Shown in pieces: positions 16,047 to 25,092 of a stretch of DNA of 64,000 nt. A program made the position numbers and the translations under genes. The notes under the pieces were generated by a model. It worked only from the letters and a program-made list of their open reading frames with translations. It had not been told where the DNA came from and did no database searches. How positions within the stretch are numbered: position 1 is the stretch's first letter; each line of letters opens with the position of its first letter. The stretch is from Lactonifactor sp. BIOML-A5. Lineage in GTDB: Bacteria > Bacillota > Clostridia > Lachnospirales > Lachnospiraceae. The stretch spans positions 1 through 64,000 of the forward strand of contig NZ_WKYV01000027.1 in NCBI RefSeq assembly GCF_009677585.1. Reading direction: 5' to 3'.

Positions 16047-17114
16047 CTAAAAATCTATGGAAACAAATATTTTTCCGCACTGATAGCTGGATGCCAGCTC
16101 AATTGCCTCTTTATATCTGGATGCAGGAATTACATGGGTCAGGATCTTCTCCAGGGGAAGTACACCGTCTTCAATGATCTGGCCTACCTTTCTCATGTAA
16201 TATTTCCCAAGGAACCCGCCGTGAATCTCTACTTCCTTCTTAAGAAGCGTACCCACCGGAATCTCAGGCCGTACCAGTTCGTCATGCCCGTACTGCAGAA
16301 CCTTGCCCCGGGGACGTACGTATTCAATACAGTCCGGTATCAATCCCCCCACTGCTTCAATGCAGTGATCTACTCCAAGATTCTCCGTCTCTGCCAAAAC
16401 TATCTTGCCCACGTCTTCCTGCTCCGGGTTCACCACGCAGGTCGCTCCTACTTCCAGCGCTTTCTTCCGGCGGTATTCAATGGGTTCTGAGACAATAATC
16501 TTTCTGCACCCGCTTGCCTTGAGAAGTGCTGTGAACATCAGACCGATAGGCCCCGCACCTAGCACACATGCGGTATCTCCCACATGCACATTCAGCTTTT
16601 CCAGTGCATATCCGCACCCGGCCAGAGGTTCTGCCATGCCCATCAACTCGGGCTTTGCATCCGCACCTACCTTGTACACACATTTCTGGGGCAGAACCAC
16701 ATAGTTTGTCAGACCGCCGTCAGCGAATACCCCCATCGTCAGTGCCTGACCGTCAAAGCCGGAGTCCGGACCAAGGAATACCTCATCGCAGGCCTCAGGA
16801 AGTCCTGCCAGGCAATTGTCACAGCGGCCGCAGGGACCGTGGGGATCTATGATAACCTTATCCCCAGGCTTCAACTTCGTAACCTGTGCCCCCACTGCAG
16901 CAACCTCACCGCAAAACTCATGACCGAAGATTATGTCCTTCTTACAGGGATGTTTCTGGGGCGTAGCAAAGATATTCACATCCGTGCCGCAGACGGCACA
17001 GCCATATACTTTAATTTTGACATCATCCCCCTGTTCCACTTCCGGGACCGGACGCTCCTCATATGCAAACTCTCCCGGTCCTTTATAAATAATAGCTTTC
17101 TGTGTGTCAGCCAT
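16047..17114 (-). CDS. Zinc-dependent dehydrogenase (sorbitol/threonine dehydrogenase type)
   Basis: 355 residues, MDR superfamily. Catalytic-zinc region GCAVCGTDVN (about 35-44) and GHEFCGEV (63-70), structural-zinc cysteines in PCGRCDNCLAGLPEAC (about 93-108), and the Rossmann motif GAGPIGLMF at about 182-190. Such enzymes oxidise a secondary hydroxyl of a polyol or sugar acid with NAD. GGAGG precedes ATG 17114. In the operon it lies between the Gfo/Idh/MocA dehydrogenase and the transketolase, so it may form the ketose that transketolase cleaves. Confidence 0.9.
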   Translation of the reverse strand: MADTQKAIIYKGPGEFAYEERPVPEVEQGDDVKIKVYGCAVCGTDVNIFATPQKHPCKKDIIFGHEFCGEVAAVGAQVTKLKPGDKVIIDPHGPCGRCDNCLAGLPEACDEVFLGPDSGFDGQALTMGVFADGGLTNYVVLPQKCVYKVGADAKPELMGMAEPLAGCGYALEKLNVHVGDTACVLGAGPIGLMFTALLKASGCRKIIVSEPIEYRRKKALEVGATCVVNPEQEDVGKIVLAETENLGVDHCIEAVGGLIPDCIEYVRPRGKVLQYGHDELVRPEIPVGTLLKKEVEIHGGFLGKYYMRKVGQIIEDGVLPLEKILTHVIPASRYKEAIELASSYQCGKIFVSIDF

Positions 17115-17126
17115 TTTGCTTCCCTC

Positions 17127-18263
17127 CTACTCTACATCAACCCATTTTGAATTGTTCTGTGCACTTTCCATAACTGCGTAATAGAATTTTACGCCGCTGA
17201 CGCCAGTCTCCACATCGGGGAAATCCAGATCCTCCTCGGTAGGTGTCTCACCGTTTTTCAGCTTCAGAATTGTATCAATAACATTCCTGTAAATATTGGC
17301 AATTGCAATATAATAGCCTTCCGGATGCCCGAAAGGAACCCGCGCCAGACTGCCGGCCGGCACATCGATGCCATCCCCTGCCCTGCAGAGCAGCTGGGCT
17401 GCCTCACCCGCCTTTGCAAAACGGACCTCATCCGGTCTGGTCTGATGCCATTCAAGGGATCCCTTGGTTCCGTATATGCGCAGATTAATCTCATTGGGGG
17501 ATCCGCACGCAACCTGGGAGAACCAATATGCGCCATGTGCACCGTTTTCATATTCGAGAATAATATTGTCATTCAGATCCAGCTTCTTGCCAAACGTATC
17601 TGCAGTTGCCAAAAGTCTCTTAATCTTCAGTCCGGTTACATAGTGCACCAGATGCTCTACATGTGTCCCGTCGTCCGCGCAGGTATTGGAGATACCGCTG
17701 TATTTGGGATCCGTACGCCAGATTCTGGAGTTAACCTGTTCCTTCTCAGAGAGAAGTTCCAAAAAACAGCCCTCCATATAATCTGCATTCACAGAAATAA
17801 TCTCGCCGATATCGCCTCTGGCAATCATCTGCTTCATAACCTTGCACATAACATATCCGGAATAGCAGTAATCCACTGCAAATACCAGATTTTTTTCTTT
17901 TGCCAGTCTGGACAATTCTTCCGCCTCCTCAACCTTCAGGGTCAGCGGCTTTTCACAGACTACGTTGATGCCATGCTCAAGAAATGTTTTTGCCACTGAA
18001 TAGTGTACAAAATTAGGGGTGCAGATGGAGACGAAATCAATCTTCCCGGCCTCTGCTTCCGCCATTTTTTCGGCATCATAGTAAACTCTTGATTTATCTA
18101 CGTGGTAGGCTTCTGCGCACTCATCATTCAGCTCATCAATAGCAGAAAAGCATCCGCATACAAGCTTTGCCCTGGGATCCAGACCCAGCGCCTTGCGGTG
18201 GCACTCGCCAATCAGTGCTTTCAAATCTCCGCCTACCATACCATACTTTAATTCTTTCACCAT
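17127..18263 (-). CDS. Gfo/Idh/MocA-family oxidoreductase
   Basis: 378 residues from ATG 18263; AGGAGG directly abuts an earlier ATG (18272), so the later start is preferred. N-terminal Rossmann domain about 1-130 (GMVGGDLKALIGECHR) with the family Glu-Lys-Pro motif CEKPL (about 108-112) and a C-terminal alpha/beta domain with the catalytic Asp/His region DDGTHVEHLVHYV. Family members oxidise sugars, inositols or sugar acids at one carbon with NAD(P). The gene lies 12 bp before the Zn-dehydrogenase gene in the same operon. Substrate unknown. Confidence 0.9.
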   Translation of the reverse strand: MVKELKYGMVGGDLKALIGECHRKALGLDPRAKLVCGCFSAIDELNDECAEAYHVDKSRVYYDAEKMAEAEAGKIDFVSICTPNFVHYSVAKTFLEHGINVVCEKPLTLKVEEAEELSRLAKEKNLVFAVDYCYSGYVMCKVMKQMIARGDIGEIISVNADYMEGCFLELLSEKEQVNSRIWRTDPKYSGISNTCADDGTHVEHLVHYVTGLKIKRLLATADTFGKKLDLNDNIILEYENGAHGAYWFSQVACGSPNEINLRIYGTKGSLEWHQTRPDEVRFAKAGEAAQLLCRAGDGIDVPAGSLARVPFGHPEGYYIAIANIYRNVIDTILKLKNGETPTEEDLDFPDVETGVSGVKFYYAVMESAQNNSKWVDVE

Positions 18264-18332
18264 TTTTTTCATCCTCCTGAAATGTTATTTTAACTGTAAG
18301 CCCCTCGGCAATCACGCGGCGTTTGCCGTATG

Positions 18333-19127
18333 TTAAAGCAGTAATTTGCCTGCTTCTTTTATGGAAGAAAATCCTGCTTCGGTCTCCCCTGCGGGAAAAT
18401 ATTCAAAGCAGACCGTTCCGTCATAACCGCTCTCCTTAATCTTTCTTAACAGAAAGTTAAAATTAATCTCCCCCGTCCCGGGCTCGTGGCGGTCCGGTGC
18501 ATCTGCCAGGTGCAGATAAGGCACAACATCCATGTTGTCTGTAATATTCTGAAGCAGATTTCCATGCATTACCTGCATATGATACACATCACACAGAAGT
18601 CTTACCTTCGGGGAGTCAACAGCCCTCACAATGTCCGCTCCCAGCACCGTATCCGTCACAGCCATGCCCGCATCGGCCCCCAGATTACAAAGAGGCTCCA
18701 AAAGCACTGTCATATCTTCTTCCTCCAGAAGGGGCGCCAGGCATGTGAGTGTATGCGTTATGTTGGCAATCATCGCCCCGCGGCTGTACTTGTCACGGAA
18801 ATCCGCACAGCCGCAGGGAGTGAAATGATTGGGAAACAGAATCAGGGTATCACAGTCCAGTATCTTGGCAGCTTCTATAGACCGCTTTATCCACTCTATA
18901 TATTCTTTGCTGTGTTCTCCGTCACACAGGGAATATGACTTTGTGCCGCTGAACGCCCTTACCTTTACCCCGTGTTTTCTGCAGGTTTCTTTTATTCGGG
19001 AAATATCCCTGTCATCCCAGCTCCAGAACTCCACAGCCTGAAAGCCGGCCGCACTGACCCTTTCAATTTTCCCGCAGATATCCATGCCTGGATACAGCGG
19101 TTCGATATTAATCGCAAAATCAATCAT
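18333..19127 (-). CDS. Hydroxypyruvate isomerase-like TIM-barrel protein
   Basis: 264 residues in the xylose-isomerase-like (AP endonuclease 2) superfamily. The metal-site strands match the hydroxypyruvate isomerase (Hyi) branch: LLEPLCN (Glu about 143), LLCDVYHMQ, the characteristic DAPDRHEPGTGEINF loop, and CFEYFPAG at the end. Hyi interconverts hydroxypyruvate and tartronate semialdehyde; relatives isomerise or epimerise other small sugars, for instance apiose. It is the second gene of the operon after the GPH transporter and may act on the imported sugar or on a C3 product of later cleavage. Confidence 0.87.
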   Translation of the reverse strand: MIDFAINIEPLYPGMDICGKIERVSAAGFQAVEFWSWDDRDISRIKETCRKHGVKVRAFSGTKSYSLCDGEHSKEYIEWIKRSIEAAKILDCDTLILFPNHFTPCGCADFRDKYSRGAMIANITHTLTCLAPLLEEEDMTVLLEPLCNLGADAGMAVTDTVLGADIVRAVDSPKVRLLCDVYHMQVMHGNLLQNITDNMDVVPYLHLADAPDRHEPGTGEINFNFLLRKIKESGYDGTVCFEYFPAGETEAGFSSIKEAGKLLL

Positions 19128-19177
19128 AATTGCTTCCTTTCTATTCTTAATTGCCTCTGGGAGCAGGACATCCGCAG

Positions 19178-20563
19178 TTATAAAATGCCCTGCTCGTCCC
19201 GTTTTCTCAGATCTGCTATTACCTGAGGATACAGCTTATCCAGCTTATACAGCAGACAGAGCACAACAATAATTGCAGAGAAAATAATTGGCGCATACAT
19301 ACAGATAGCTTTGATCATTCCCATAGCCTCCGCACTCTGCACGGCAGCGAGACCATCGTAGCCGACGGAATCCATCAAAAGCCCGATTCCTGCGGATGCC
19401 AGACCACCGCCCACCTTTGAGCCCACAGACGCGGCGCTGAAAATCATGCCGTCCTGCCTGACATGTGTTTTCCACTGGCCGAACTCTGCACAGTCCGCAA
19501 TCATGGGGAATACGCAGGCCCACAGAGGCGCCACGCCAATTCCCCGAAGTATAGCGCTTGTCATGGCCACGCCTACACTCATAGGATTGGTAATCCATAC
19601 CAGCTGCGCCACAATCACCAGCAGGATACCGGCAAGGGTAAGATTGCGTTTGCCGAACCGCATGACAAAATACGGTACTATTAAAACCACAATGCTCTGG
19701 GCAATCAGCTCCGCCGCATAGATCGGGCTGTAGAGCTCCTGATTCCCAAGTATGTATTTACAGTAATAGGTCGTTATGGTTCCGCTGACTGTACTCATCA
19801 TAACCATAATACCCCACAGGCCCAGACAGATTGCCCAGTACTGATTGGAAAACAGCGCCTTCAGATTTTTTCCCACAGATACCTTCTGGTTCTGAGCTGC
19901 TTCGATTACCACCCGTTCCTCAATGTTAAAAAAGCAGACCAGCAGCAGAACCAGGGCGATAGCCGCAAAAATACAGGAAACAATGATCCAGCTTCTCTGT
20001 GTGTCCCCGAGAGCCTTGACCAGGGGAAGTGTGGAAACCGTTACTACCATCTTCCCCATTGGTCCGCAGAAAATCCTCCATGCCTGGGTTGAGGCCCGTG
20101 ATTTCTGATCCCGTGTTATCAGGGATGCCATGGTGGAGTACGGCAGATTCAATGCGGTATAAACGATGGTGTTCACCAGGTTATAGGTTACAAAAATATA
20201 GATTGCCTGTATCGTTTGTGACGCATTTGCCGGAACCAGGAAGAGCAGGATGAAGGTAACCGCATAAGGTACAGACATCCACAGAATCCAAGGTCTCGCC
20301 TTTCCGTATTTGGACTTTGTCCGGTCCGTAATAAATCCCATAATAATATCTGAGACACCGTCAAAGAGACGGGTAATCAAAAAGATCATTCCAACTACAA
20401 ACGCATTAATCCCCACATAGTCGGTGTAAAAGAATGTGAGAAGCGTACTGCATAGTCCGTATACGACGTTGCACGCCGAATCGCCCAGGCCGTAACAAAT
20501 TTTTTCGCGGAAGCTGACAACATGATCCTCCCTGCTCCGGCGGTTTTTAGAAGCGTCGTCCAT
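19178..20563 (-). CDS. GPH-family sugar:cation symporter
   Basis: 461 residues with 12 hydrophobic helices. The glycoside-pentoside-hexuronide signature is clear near the N-terminus: EKICYGLGDSACNVVYG (about 20-36) and the loop DGVSDIIMGFITDRTKSKYGKARPW (split over about 68-92). Such carriers import sugars, glycosides or uronides with Na+ or H+. It is the first gene of the seven-gene operon and is divergent from an AraC-type activator, so it probably brings in the inducing substrate. Confidence 0.92.
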   Translation of the reverse strand: MDDASKNRRSREDHVVSFREKICYGLGDSACNVVYGLCSTLLTFFYTDYVGINAFVVGMIFLITRLFDGVSDIIMGFITDRTKSKYGKARPWILWMSVPYAVTFILLFLVPANASQTIQAIYIFVTYNLVNTIVYTALNLPYSTMASLITRDQKSRASTQAWRIFCGPMGKMVVTVSTLPLVKALGDTQRSWIIVSCIFAAIALVLLLVCFFNIEERVVIEAAQNQKVSVGKNLKALFSNQYWAICLGLWGIMVMMSTVSGTITTYYCKYILGNQELYSPIYAAELIAQSIVVLIVPYFVMRFGKRNLTLAGILLVIVAQLVWITNPMSVGVAMTSAILRGIGVAPLWACVFPMIADCAEFGQWKTHVRQDGMIFSAASVGSKVGGGLASAGIGLLMDSVGYDGLAAVQSAEAMGMIKAICMYAPIIFSAIIVVLCLLYKLDKLYPQVIADLRKRDEQGIL

Positions 20564-20967
20564 TTTCTTAACTCCTTTCTTTTCGATCCGAAATTTGTTT
20601 TATTCCGCATCCATTTCCTTTTTATTTACTGCCTTGTAAATTGTCGACAACTTATTTATAGTGGTATTGTACTATCTTTTCTAAATCAGTTCAGCCAGTT
20701 TCGTTTCTAATAATAAAACAATCTTCTCAGGTTCCTGGGAATATTGTTGCATTTTTATTGATATCGCCTTTATATACTGATGAAACCAGTGTGTAAAACA
20801 GCAATATACACAAAGAGTTCCTTCAGCAATCCGATATTTCTAGATTTTTATTTATGGATATAGTAAAATATTAAAGTATACAAGCACCTGTTTTATGCAG
20901 TTTTTTACCCTGTCAAAGGATGTATCTATGGATGTTTTGGAATAAACAGAAGGGAAAGGATTGTTCT
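20564..20967. promoter_or_regulatory. Divergent control region of the sugar operon and AraC gene
   Basis: 404 bp without a gene. A weak leftward promoter fits at TAGAAA (20678-20683) and TATAAA (20655-20660) with a 17-bp spacer; the poor -35 is what an activator-dependent promoter would show. A perfect 10-bp palindrome TTGTCGACAA at 20641-20650 lies near the expected start. No clear promoter for the AraC gene stands out. Confidence 0.45.
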
Positions 20968-21858
20968 ATGGATAGTATTGTTATAAATCACAAGATGATG
21001 GAGGAATTGGCGCACCCCAATCAGATGTTCCCAATCTCAGAATTTATAGACCATTTCGATACCTTTGCAGACGGGAGCTTTCCCAGCCACTGGCACCATG
21101 AGCTTGAACTGCAGATTGTTCTCAAAGGCAGTGCGGAGTATCAGGTAAACGGGACACCCTACGTGGTGGAAGAGGGCTGTGCTATATACATTGCACCTGA
21201 AGCCATACATCTGGCCAGAGAGTTGTCCGGGGGTACCATCGGATATGACATTGTATTGCTGCCTCAGATTTTGATTAACCTCATGAGGAGCGCCAATTGT
21301 GAAAATTATACCCTGCCTCTGACTACCCGCCGTCCGGAAGCTCTTGTGATAACCCCGGAACGCAAAGAGGGCCACAAGATTCTGGAGTATATGAGGAGGA
21401 TGTACTATACTGAGAGCACGCATTTTACGTATGAACTGTTTTTACTGGAAAATCTTATCGGAATATGGCGTAATCTGCTGAGCATTCTTCCCAAACCCAG
21501 CAAAGATCCCGAGGACAGCGGCAAGCTGCTCAGAGAACAGCGTATGAAGGATATGCTTGATTACATACATCAAAATTATATACAGCCAATCACCATACAG
21601 GACGTTGCCGGCGCTGCCAATATCAGTAAAAGTGAATGCTTCAGGTGCTTTTCTGAATTGTCAAAAATGACACCTGTAGAGTATGTTAATAAGTTCCGTC
21701 TGCTGCAGGCCTCCCAGCTTCTGTTAACCACAGAAAAAAGCATGTCGGATATCTGCTTTATGACCGGCTTCAATAACACCAGTTATTTTTCTAAAAAATT
21801 CAAAGATCAGTATGGGGTAAGTCCTAAGACCTATAGGACCAAAAAACGAAATGAATAA
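20968..21858 (+). CDS. AraC-family regulator with cupin sensor domain
   Basis: 296 residues from ATG 20968, which has AAAGGA 7 nt upstream; the longer frame from 20920 lacks one. Residues about 25-110 form an AraC-type cupin domain (SHWHHELELQIVL ... YIAPEAIHLARE), and about 193-290 the double helix-turn-helix DNA-binding domain ending in the family signature FNNTSYFSKKFKDQYGVSPKTYR. It is divergent from the GPH transporter/transketolase operon and is most likely its sugar-responsive activator. Confidence 0.92.
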   Translation: MDSIVINHKMMEELAHPNQMFPISEFIDHFDTFADGSFPSHWHHELELQIVLKGSAEYQVNGTPYVVEEGCAIYIAPEAIHLARELSGGTIGYDIVLLPQILINLMRSANCENYTLPLTTRRPEALVITPERKEGHKILEYMRRMYYTESTHFTYELFLLENLIGIWRNLLSILPKPSKDPEDSGKLLREQRMKDMLDYIHQNYIQPITIQDVAGAANISKSECFRCFSELSKMTPVEYVNKFRLLQASQLLLTTEKSMSDICFMTGFNNTSYFSKKFKDQYGVSPKTYRTKKRNE

Positions 21859-21861
21859 TAA

Positions 21862-21917
21862 AATCCCCCGGGGGCAGACATCCGCACTTCATTTTCCGTC
21901 TGCCTCCCGGGGGATAT
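21862..21917. terminator. Bidirectional terminator between AraC and flavodoxin genes
   Basis: Arms ATCCCCCGGG-GGCAGAC and GTCTGCC-TCCCGGGGGAT pair with a one-base bulge around an 18-nt loop. It lies between the convergent AraC and flavodoxin genes. Confidence 0.75.
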
Positions 21918-21937
21918 TTATACTGAACACTTTAAGG

Positions 21938-22420
21938 TTATAATCCAAGGCTGTCAATCCAAGACTTCAGGGCCCCCTTGTCAGCACTGCCAAAGCGCTT
22001 GCCAGGCTTCCACTTTGTCTCTGACGAACAGTACTTTTTCAATATGCTGTCAGTCTCTCCCATTCCGCTGCTTCCCGAGGTTGCAAAAGGAATCAGCGTC
22101 TTTCCAGAGAAATCATAGCTCTCCAGAAATGTATGTATAATTCCAGGGGCCTCATACCACCAGATAGGAAAGCCCACAAATACGGTATCATACAGCTCCA
22201 TGTTTTCCACATTACCGGAAATAGCCGGGCGTGAATCCGGATCACTCATCTCTATGCTGCTGCGGCTCTTTTTGTCCGTCCAGTCCAAATCAGCACTTGT
22301 GTAAGGCTGTTGTGGCTGAATCTCATACAAATCAGCTCCTGTTGCCTCTGCCAGTTCCTTAGCCAACTTAGCCGTAACACCGCTGGCAGAAAAATATGCA
22401 ACCAACTTCTTACTTCCCAT
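21938..22420 (-). CDS. Flavodoxin-family protein
   Basis: 160 residues. The N-terminal LVAYFSASGVTAKLAKELA is the FMN phosphate-binding loop of the flavodoxin_4 group, followed by FVGFPIWWYEAPGIIHTFLE (about 85-104) and FATSGSSGMG (about 116-125), which close over the isoalloxazine ring. It binds FMN and carries electrons or acts as a small quinone-type reductase. AGGAGG lies upstream of ATG 22420. It is a single gene, divergent from the imine-reductase-like gene; a link between the two as redox partners is only positional. Confidence 0.92.
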   Translation of the reverse strand: MGSKKLVAYFSASGVTAKLAKELAEATGADLYEIQPQQPYTSADLDWTDKKSRSSIEMSDPDSRPAISGNVENMELYDTVFVGFPIWWYEAPGIIHTFLESYDFSGKTLIPFATSGSSGMGETDSILKKYCSSETKWKPGKRFGSADKGALKSWIDSLGL

Positions 22421-22525
22421 TTTTATTCCTCCTTATGCTTTTATTTATTAAATGCAGGTCTCCCCAAGGGCAGACATTAAACAGTTCCTATAGGGACATT
22501 ATACAACAAAATCCGTATTTTTGTC

Positions 22526-22554
22526 TTGACAAATCGCGGTTGCTGTTATATTAT
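22526..22554 (+). promoter_or_regulatory. Promoter of the IRED-like gene
   Basis: Perfect TTGACA at 22526-22531 and TATTAT at 22549-22554 with a 17-bp spacer. The dyad-like ATATGAGTTATCAT follows downstream and could bind a regulator. Confidence 0.7.
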
Positions 22555-22611
22555 AATATTACTTACGATATGAGTTATCATAAATAATATTTTAACATAA
22601 AGGAGAAGATT

Positions 22612-23478
22612 ATGCAAGAAATTACTGTTGTCGGATGTGGAGTAATGGGAGGTTCCATCATTAACGCGCTGCTGAATGCCAATATTAAGGTTACAATTGT
22701 TGATATCAATAAAAATGCAGCAGAAAAATTTATCAGCCGGGGAGCTAAATACTATGCCAGTTTGGACGAGGCCGGCGATAACGACTGTATCTTAGTCAAT
22801 TTACCAAATCACAAGATTGCTTCTGGAGTTTTATCCAATGCCAATAAAGATCGCCTGAATGGAAAAATGTTAATTAATACTACTACCTCTAGTCCTGAAG
22901 AAGTTTCTGCCATGGATCAACTTGCCAAAGACATGGGCATGATGCATCTCGATGCCAAAATCGAAAACTATCCAGGCGACATTGGCTCGGATAAAGCTTA
23001 TCTAATCTATTCTGGGTGCAGACAGGTATTTGACGCTGCCAGGAATGTACTGGAAGCAATCGGAAAGGCAGTATATCTGGGACCCGATATTATAGGCGCA
23101 AGTGTAATTGATATCGCGGTTCTGGATGTCCATTTCGGTGCTATTGCTACTTTGGCGGAGTCTGTTGCTTACTGCATTAAGTATAAGTATTCGGTAGAAT
23201 CCTTTATAGAGCAGGCCAAAGAAATTCTGCCAATTATGCTGGCAGGTAATTACCGGGCATTTTCCGATGAATGCAGCAACTATACCGGCAGTTTTGAGGA
23301 CGCTTCTGAATGTACCCTGCGAATTGAAACTACAGCTATGAAAACCATCTTAGATTCCATGCATTCGGCGGGAGTAAAAACTCCCTGCGGTGACGCCATA
23401 CTGGATCTGTTCCAGAAGGGGATAGAAAGCGGCAACAGTTCTAAGAATGTGGTCGCTATCGTCAATGAGTTAATGTAA
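22612..23478 (+). CDS. Imine reductase-like NAD(P)-dependent dehydrogenase
   Basis: 288 residues in the 3-hydroxyisobutyrate/6-phosphogluconate dehydrogenase superfamily. The Rossmann loop is GCGVMGGS (about 8-15), followed by VDINKNAAEKF. The segment DAKIENYPGDIGSDKAYLIYSG (about 122-143) has the layout of imine reductases and reductive aminases (typically D-x2-I-x2-YP-x2-IG-x6-YSG) rather than of beta-hydroxyacid dehydrogenases, and the C-terminal helical dimerisation domain fits too. AAAGGAGAAG precedes ATG 22612. Natural substrates of the group are mostly unknown cyclic imines or ketone/amine pairs. Family call is moderate; the superfamily call is firm. Confidence 0.78.
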   Translation: MQEITVVGCGVMGGSIINALLNANIKVTIVDINKNAAEKFISRGAKYYASLDEAGDNDCILVNLPNHKIASGVLSNANKDRLNGKMLINTTTSSPEEVSAMDQLAKDMGMMHLDAKIENYPGDIGSDKAYLIYSGCRQVFDAARNVLEAIGKAVYLGPDIIGASVIDIAVLDVHFGAIATLAESVAYCIKYKYSVESFIEQAKEILPIMLAGNYRAFSDECSNYTGSFEDASECTLRIETTAMKTILDSMHSAGVKTPCGDAILDLFQKGIESGNSSKNVVAIVNELM

Positions 23479-23522
23479 CTAGTGTATTGAATTATCACGG
23501 TACGGTATGATATACTTCCGGT

Positions 23523-23575
23523 GCAGGACTGCAGGCCATTTCCGGCCCACAGTCCTGCCCGGATTATTATTTTAA
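23523..23575 (+). terminator. Terminator-like hairpin after the IRED-like gene
   Basis: GCAGGACTG ... CAGTCCTGC arms (23523-23531, 23550-23558) enclose a second GGCC/GGCC stem and are followed by a T-rich tail. The next gene follows after about 15 bp. Confidence 0.6.
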
Positions 23576-23590
23576 GAAGGAGCTTACTTT

Positions 23591-24427
23591 ATGACCAGTA
23601 AAACATTATACGTATCGGACTTGGACGGCACTCTGCTGAACCGGCAGAAGCAGGTGACGAAGTACACCGCCGATACGATTAACCAATGCGTCAAACGGGG
23701 AATGAATTTCACCGTTGCCACTGCCCGCATGCCCTATGGATGCGATTACAGACTCCGGGATATCCGTATCAATGCCCCAGGGATACTGACAAATGGCGTA
23801 TTCCTGTATGACTTTCAGACTGAAAAGATCATAGCTGCGGAAGAGATCCCAGCCCAAAGTGCAGAAACCGTTGTAGATATCTTTCAGAAAAATGGCCTGT
23901 CCTGTTTTGTCTATACCTATGGCCCTCAGGGAATTTCCATCTGTTACGGCCATAAAAAGCTGGAGGAGCAGACCCAGTATTACAGTGATCGCGCCATAGA
24001 AAAGTGTGCACAAGTGGAGCTGACAGAGAATTTGAAAGGGGCTGCCGGAAGCGGAAAGGCTGTGTATATTACATACACCGGAGAAAAGAAGCTGCTGGAA
24101 CCTGTCTGCAGAGATTTGGAGCGTGTAGAAGGGATTGCGTACTCTTTTTATCTCAATGTCTATAACGGTCTGTATTGCCTTGAGGTTTTCAGCCAAAAAG
24201 CCAGTAAACGAAATGCGCTTTTAAAGCTGAAGGAAATGACCGGATGCAGCGAACTGGTTGTATTTGGCGATAATCTGAACGATATCTCAATGATAGAAAT
24301 TGCTGACAGAAGCTATGCCCCGGAAAATGCTCTGCATGAGGTAAAGGAAATGGTTACCCAGGTACTGGCCGACTGTGACCATGACGGTGTAGCCCGTTTC
24401 CTGGCAGAGGAATGGGAAATAAAATAA
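23591..24427 (+). CDS. Cof-type HAD-superfamily phosphatase
   Basis: 278 residues. HAD motif I DLDGTLLN is at about 9-16, motif II lies in TVATAR (about 40-45), a Lys is in the expected SKRNALLKL segment (about 202-210), and motif III/IV is FGDNLNDISMI (about 223-233). The C2-type cap between about 85 and 190 marks the Cof/YidA class, which removes phosphate from sugar phosphates or flavin and pyridoxal cofactors. AAGGAG precedes ATG 23591. Substrate cannot be read. Confidence 0.92.
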   Translation: MTSKTLYVSDLDGTLLNRQKQVTKYTADTINQCVKRGMNFTVATARMPYGCDYRLRDIRINAPGILTNGVFLYDFQTEKIIAAEEIPAQSAETVVDIFQKNGLSCFVYTYGPQGISICYGHKKLEEQTQYYSDRAIEKCAQVELTENLKGAAGSGKAVYITYTGEKKLLEPVCRDLERVEGIAYSFYLNVYNGLYCLEVFSQKASKRNALLKLKEMTGCSELVVFGDNLNDISMIEIADRSYAPENALHEVKEMVTQVLADCDHDGVARFLAEEWEIK

Positions 24428-24433
24428 AAGGAT

Positions 24434-24475
24434 AAGGTCACCTGTGAGTAAGCAGCAATCACAGGTGACCTTTTT
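24434..24475 (+). terminator. Strong intrinsic terminator
   Basis: 14-bp perfect stem (24434-24447 with 24459-24472: AAGGTCACCTGTGA and its complement), followed by a T run. It ends the HAD gene and may also serve the convergent acetyltransferase gene. Confidence 0.9.
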
Positions 24476-24486
24476 ACATAGCAGAT

Positions 24487-25071
24487 CTACTCTCTTACAA
24501 AACCAGTTTTATCCCTATCCGTAAGTTCCCGTATCACCCGGCAGGGATTTCCCGCGGCAACAACCCTTGGAGGGATATCTTTCACAACAACACTTCCCGC
24601 TCCGATAACCGCTCCGGCCCCTATGGTAACACCGGGCAGTACCGTCACATTGCCTCCCAGCCATACGTAATCCTCTATATGAATCGGCTTAGAAAAGCAC
24701 CCTCCGTCTGCCCGTTCCTCCGGATCCAGGCAGTGGTTCACCGCATAGATTCCAGCGTTGGGGCCGATTAACACATGGTTTCCTATGGTTACTTCTGCGC
24801 AGTCCAGTATGGTGCATCCAAAATTTATATACACATGGCTGCCGATGGTGATATTCACACCAAACTCGCACTGAAACATTGGTTCAATGAGCACCTCATC
24901 GCCAACCTCATGAAACATCTTGACCATCAGCTCCCTGCGGTATGCTGCCTGGCTGTCATCCGTCCCGTTATAGCTGCGGAAGAGCTGCTTGGCTGTTACA
25001 CGGCGCGCAAACAGCTCAGGGGCAACGTCGTTATATAATAAACCATTTTGTAATTTTTCCCAATCATTCAT
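24487..25071 (-). CDS. Maltose/galactoside O-acetyltransferase-like hexapeptide protein
   Basis: 194 residues. N-terminal Mac domain about 1-55 (the maltose acetyltransferase start WEKLQNGLLYND...), then a left-handed beta-helix of hexapeptide repeats (about 70-185: ITIGSHVYINFGCTIL, VTIGNHVLIGPNAGIY, VWLGGNVTVLPGVTIGAGAVIGAGSVV). The catalytic His is in YAVNHCLD. The enzyme transfers acetyl from acetyl-CoA to a sugar hydroxyl. AGAGGAG precedes ATG 25071. It forms an operon with the MBL-fold and aldo/keto reductase genes upstream. Confidence 0.92.
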   Translation of the reverse strand: MNDWEKLQNGLLYNDVAPELFARRVTAKQLFRSYNGTDDSQAAYRRELMVKMFHEVGDEVLIEPMFQCEFGVNITIGSHVYINFGCTILDCAEVTIGNHVLIGPNAGIYAVNHCLDPEERADGGCFSKPIHIEDYVWLGGNVTVLPGVTIGAGAVIGAGSVVVKDIPPRVVAAGNPCRVIRELTDRDKTGFVRE

Positions 25072-25092
25072 AAAGTACTCCTCTTTTCTTTT

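Noticed and set aside
13044..20563. Assignment to sulfoquinovose (sulfo-transketolase) or apiose degradation
   Set aside because: No sulfoquinovosidase, sulfonate exporter or apulose kinase is present; the shared split transketolase is not enough.
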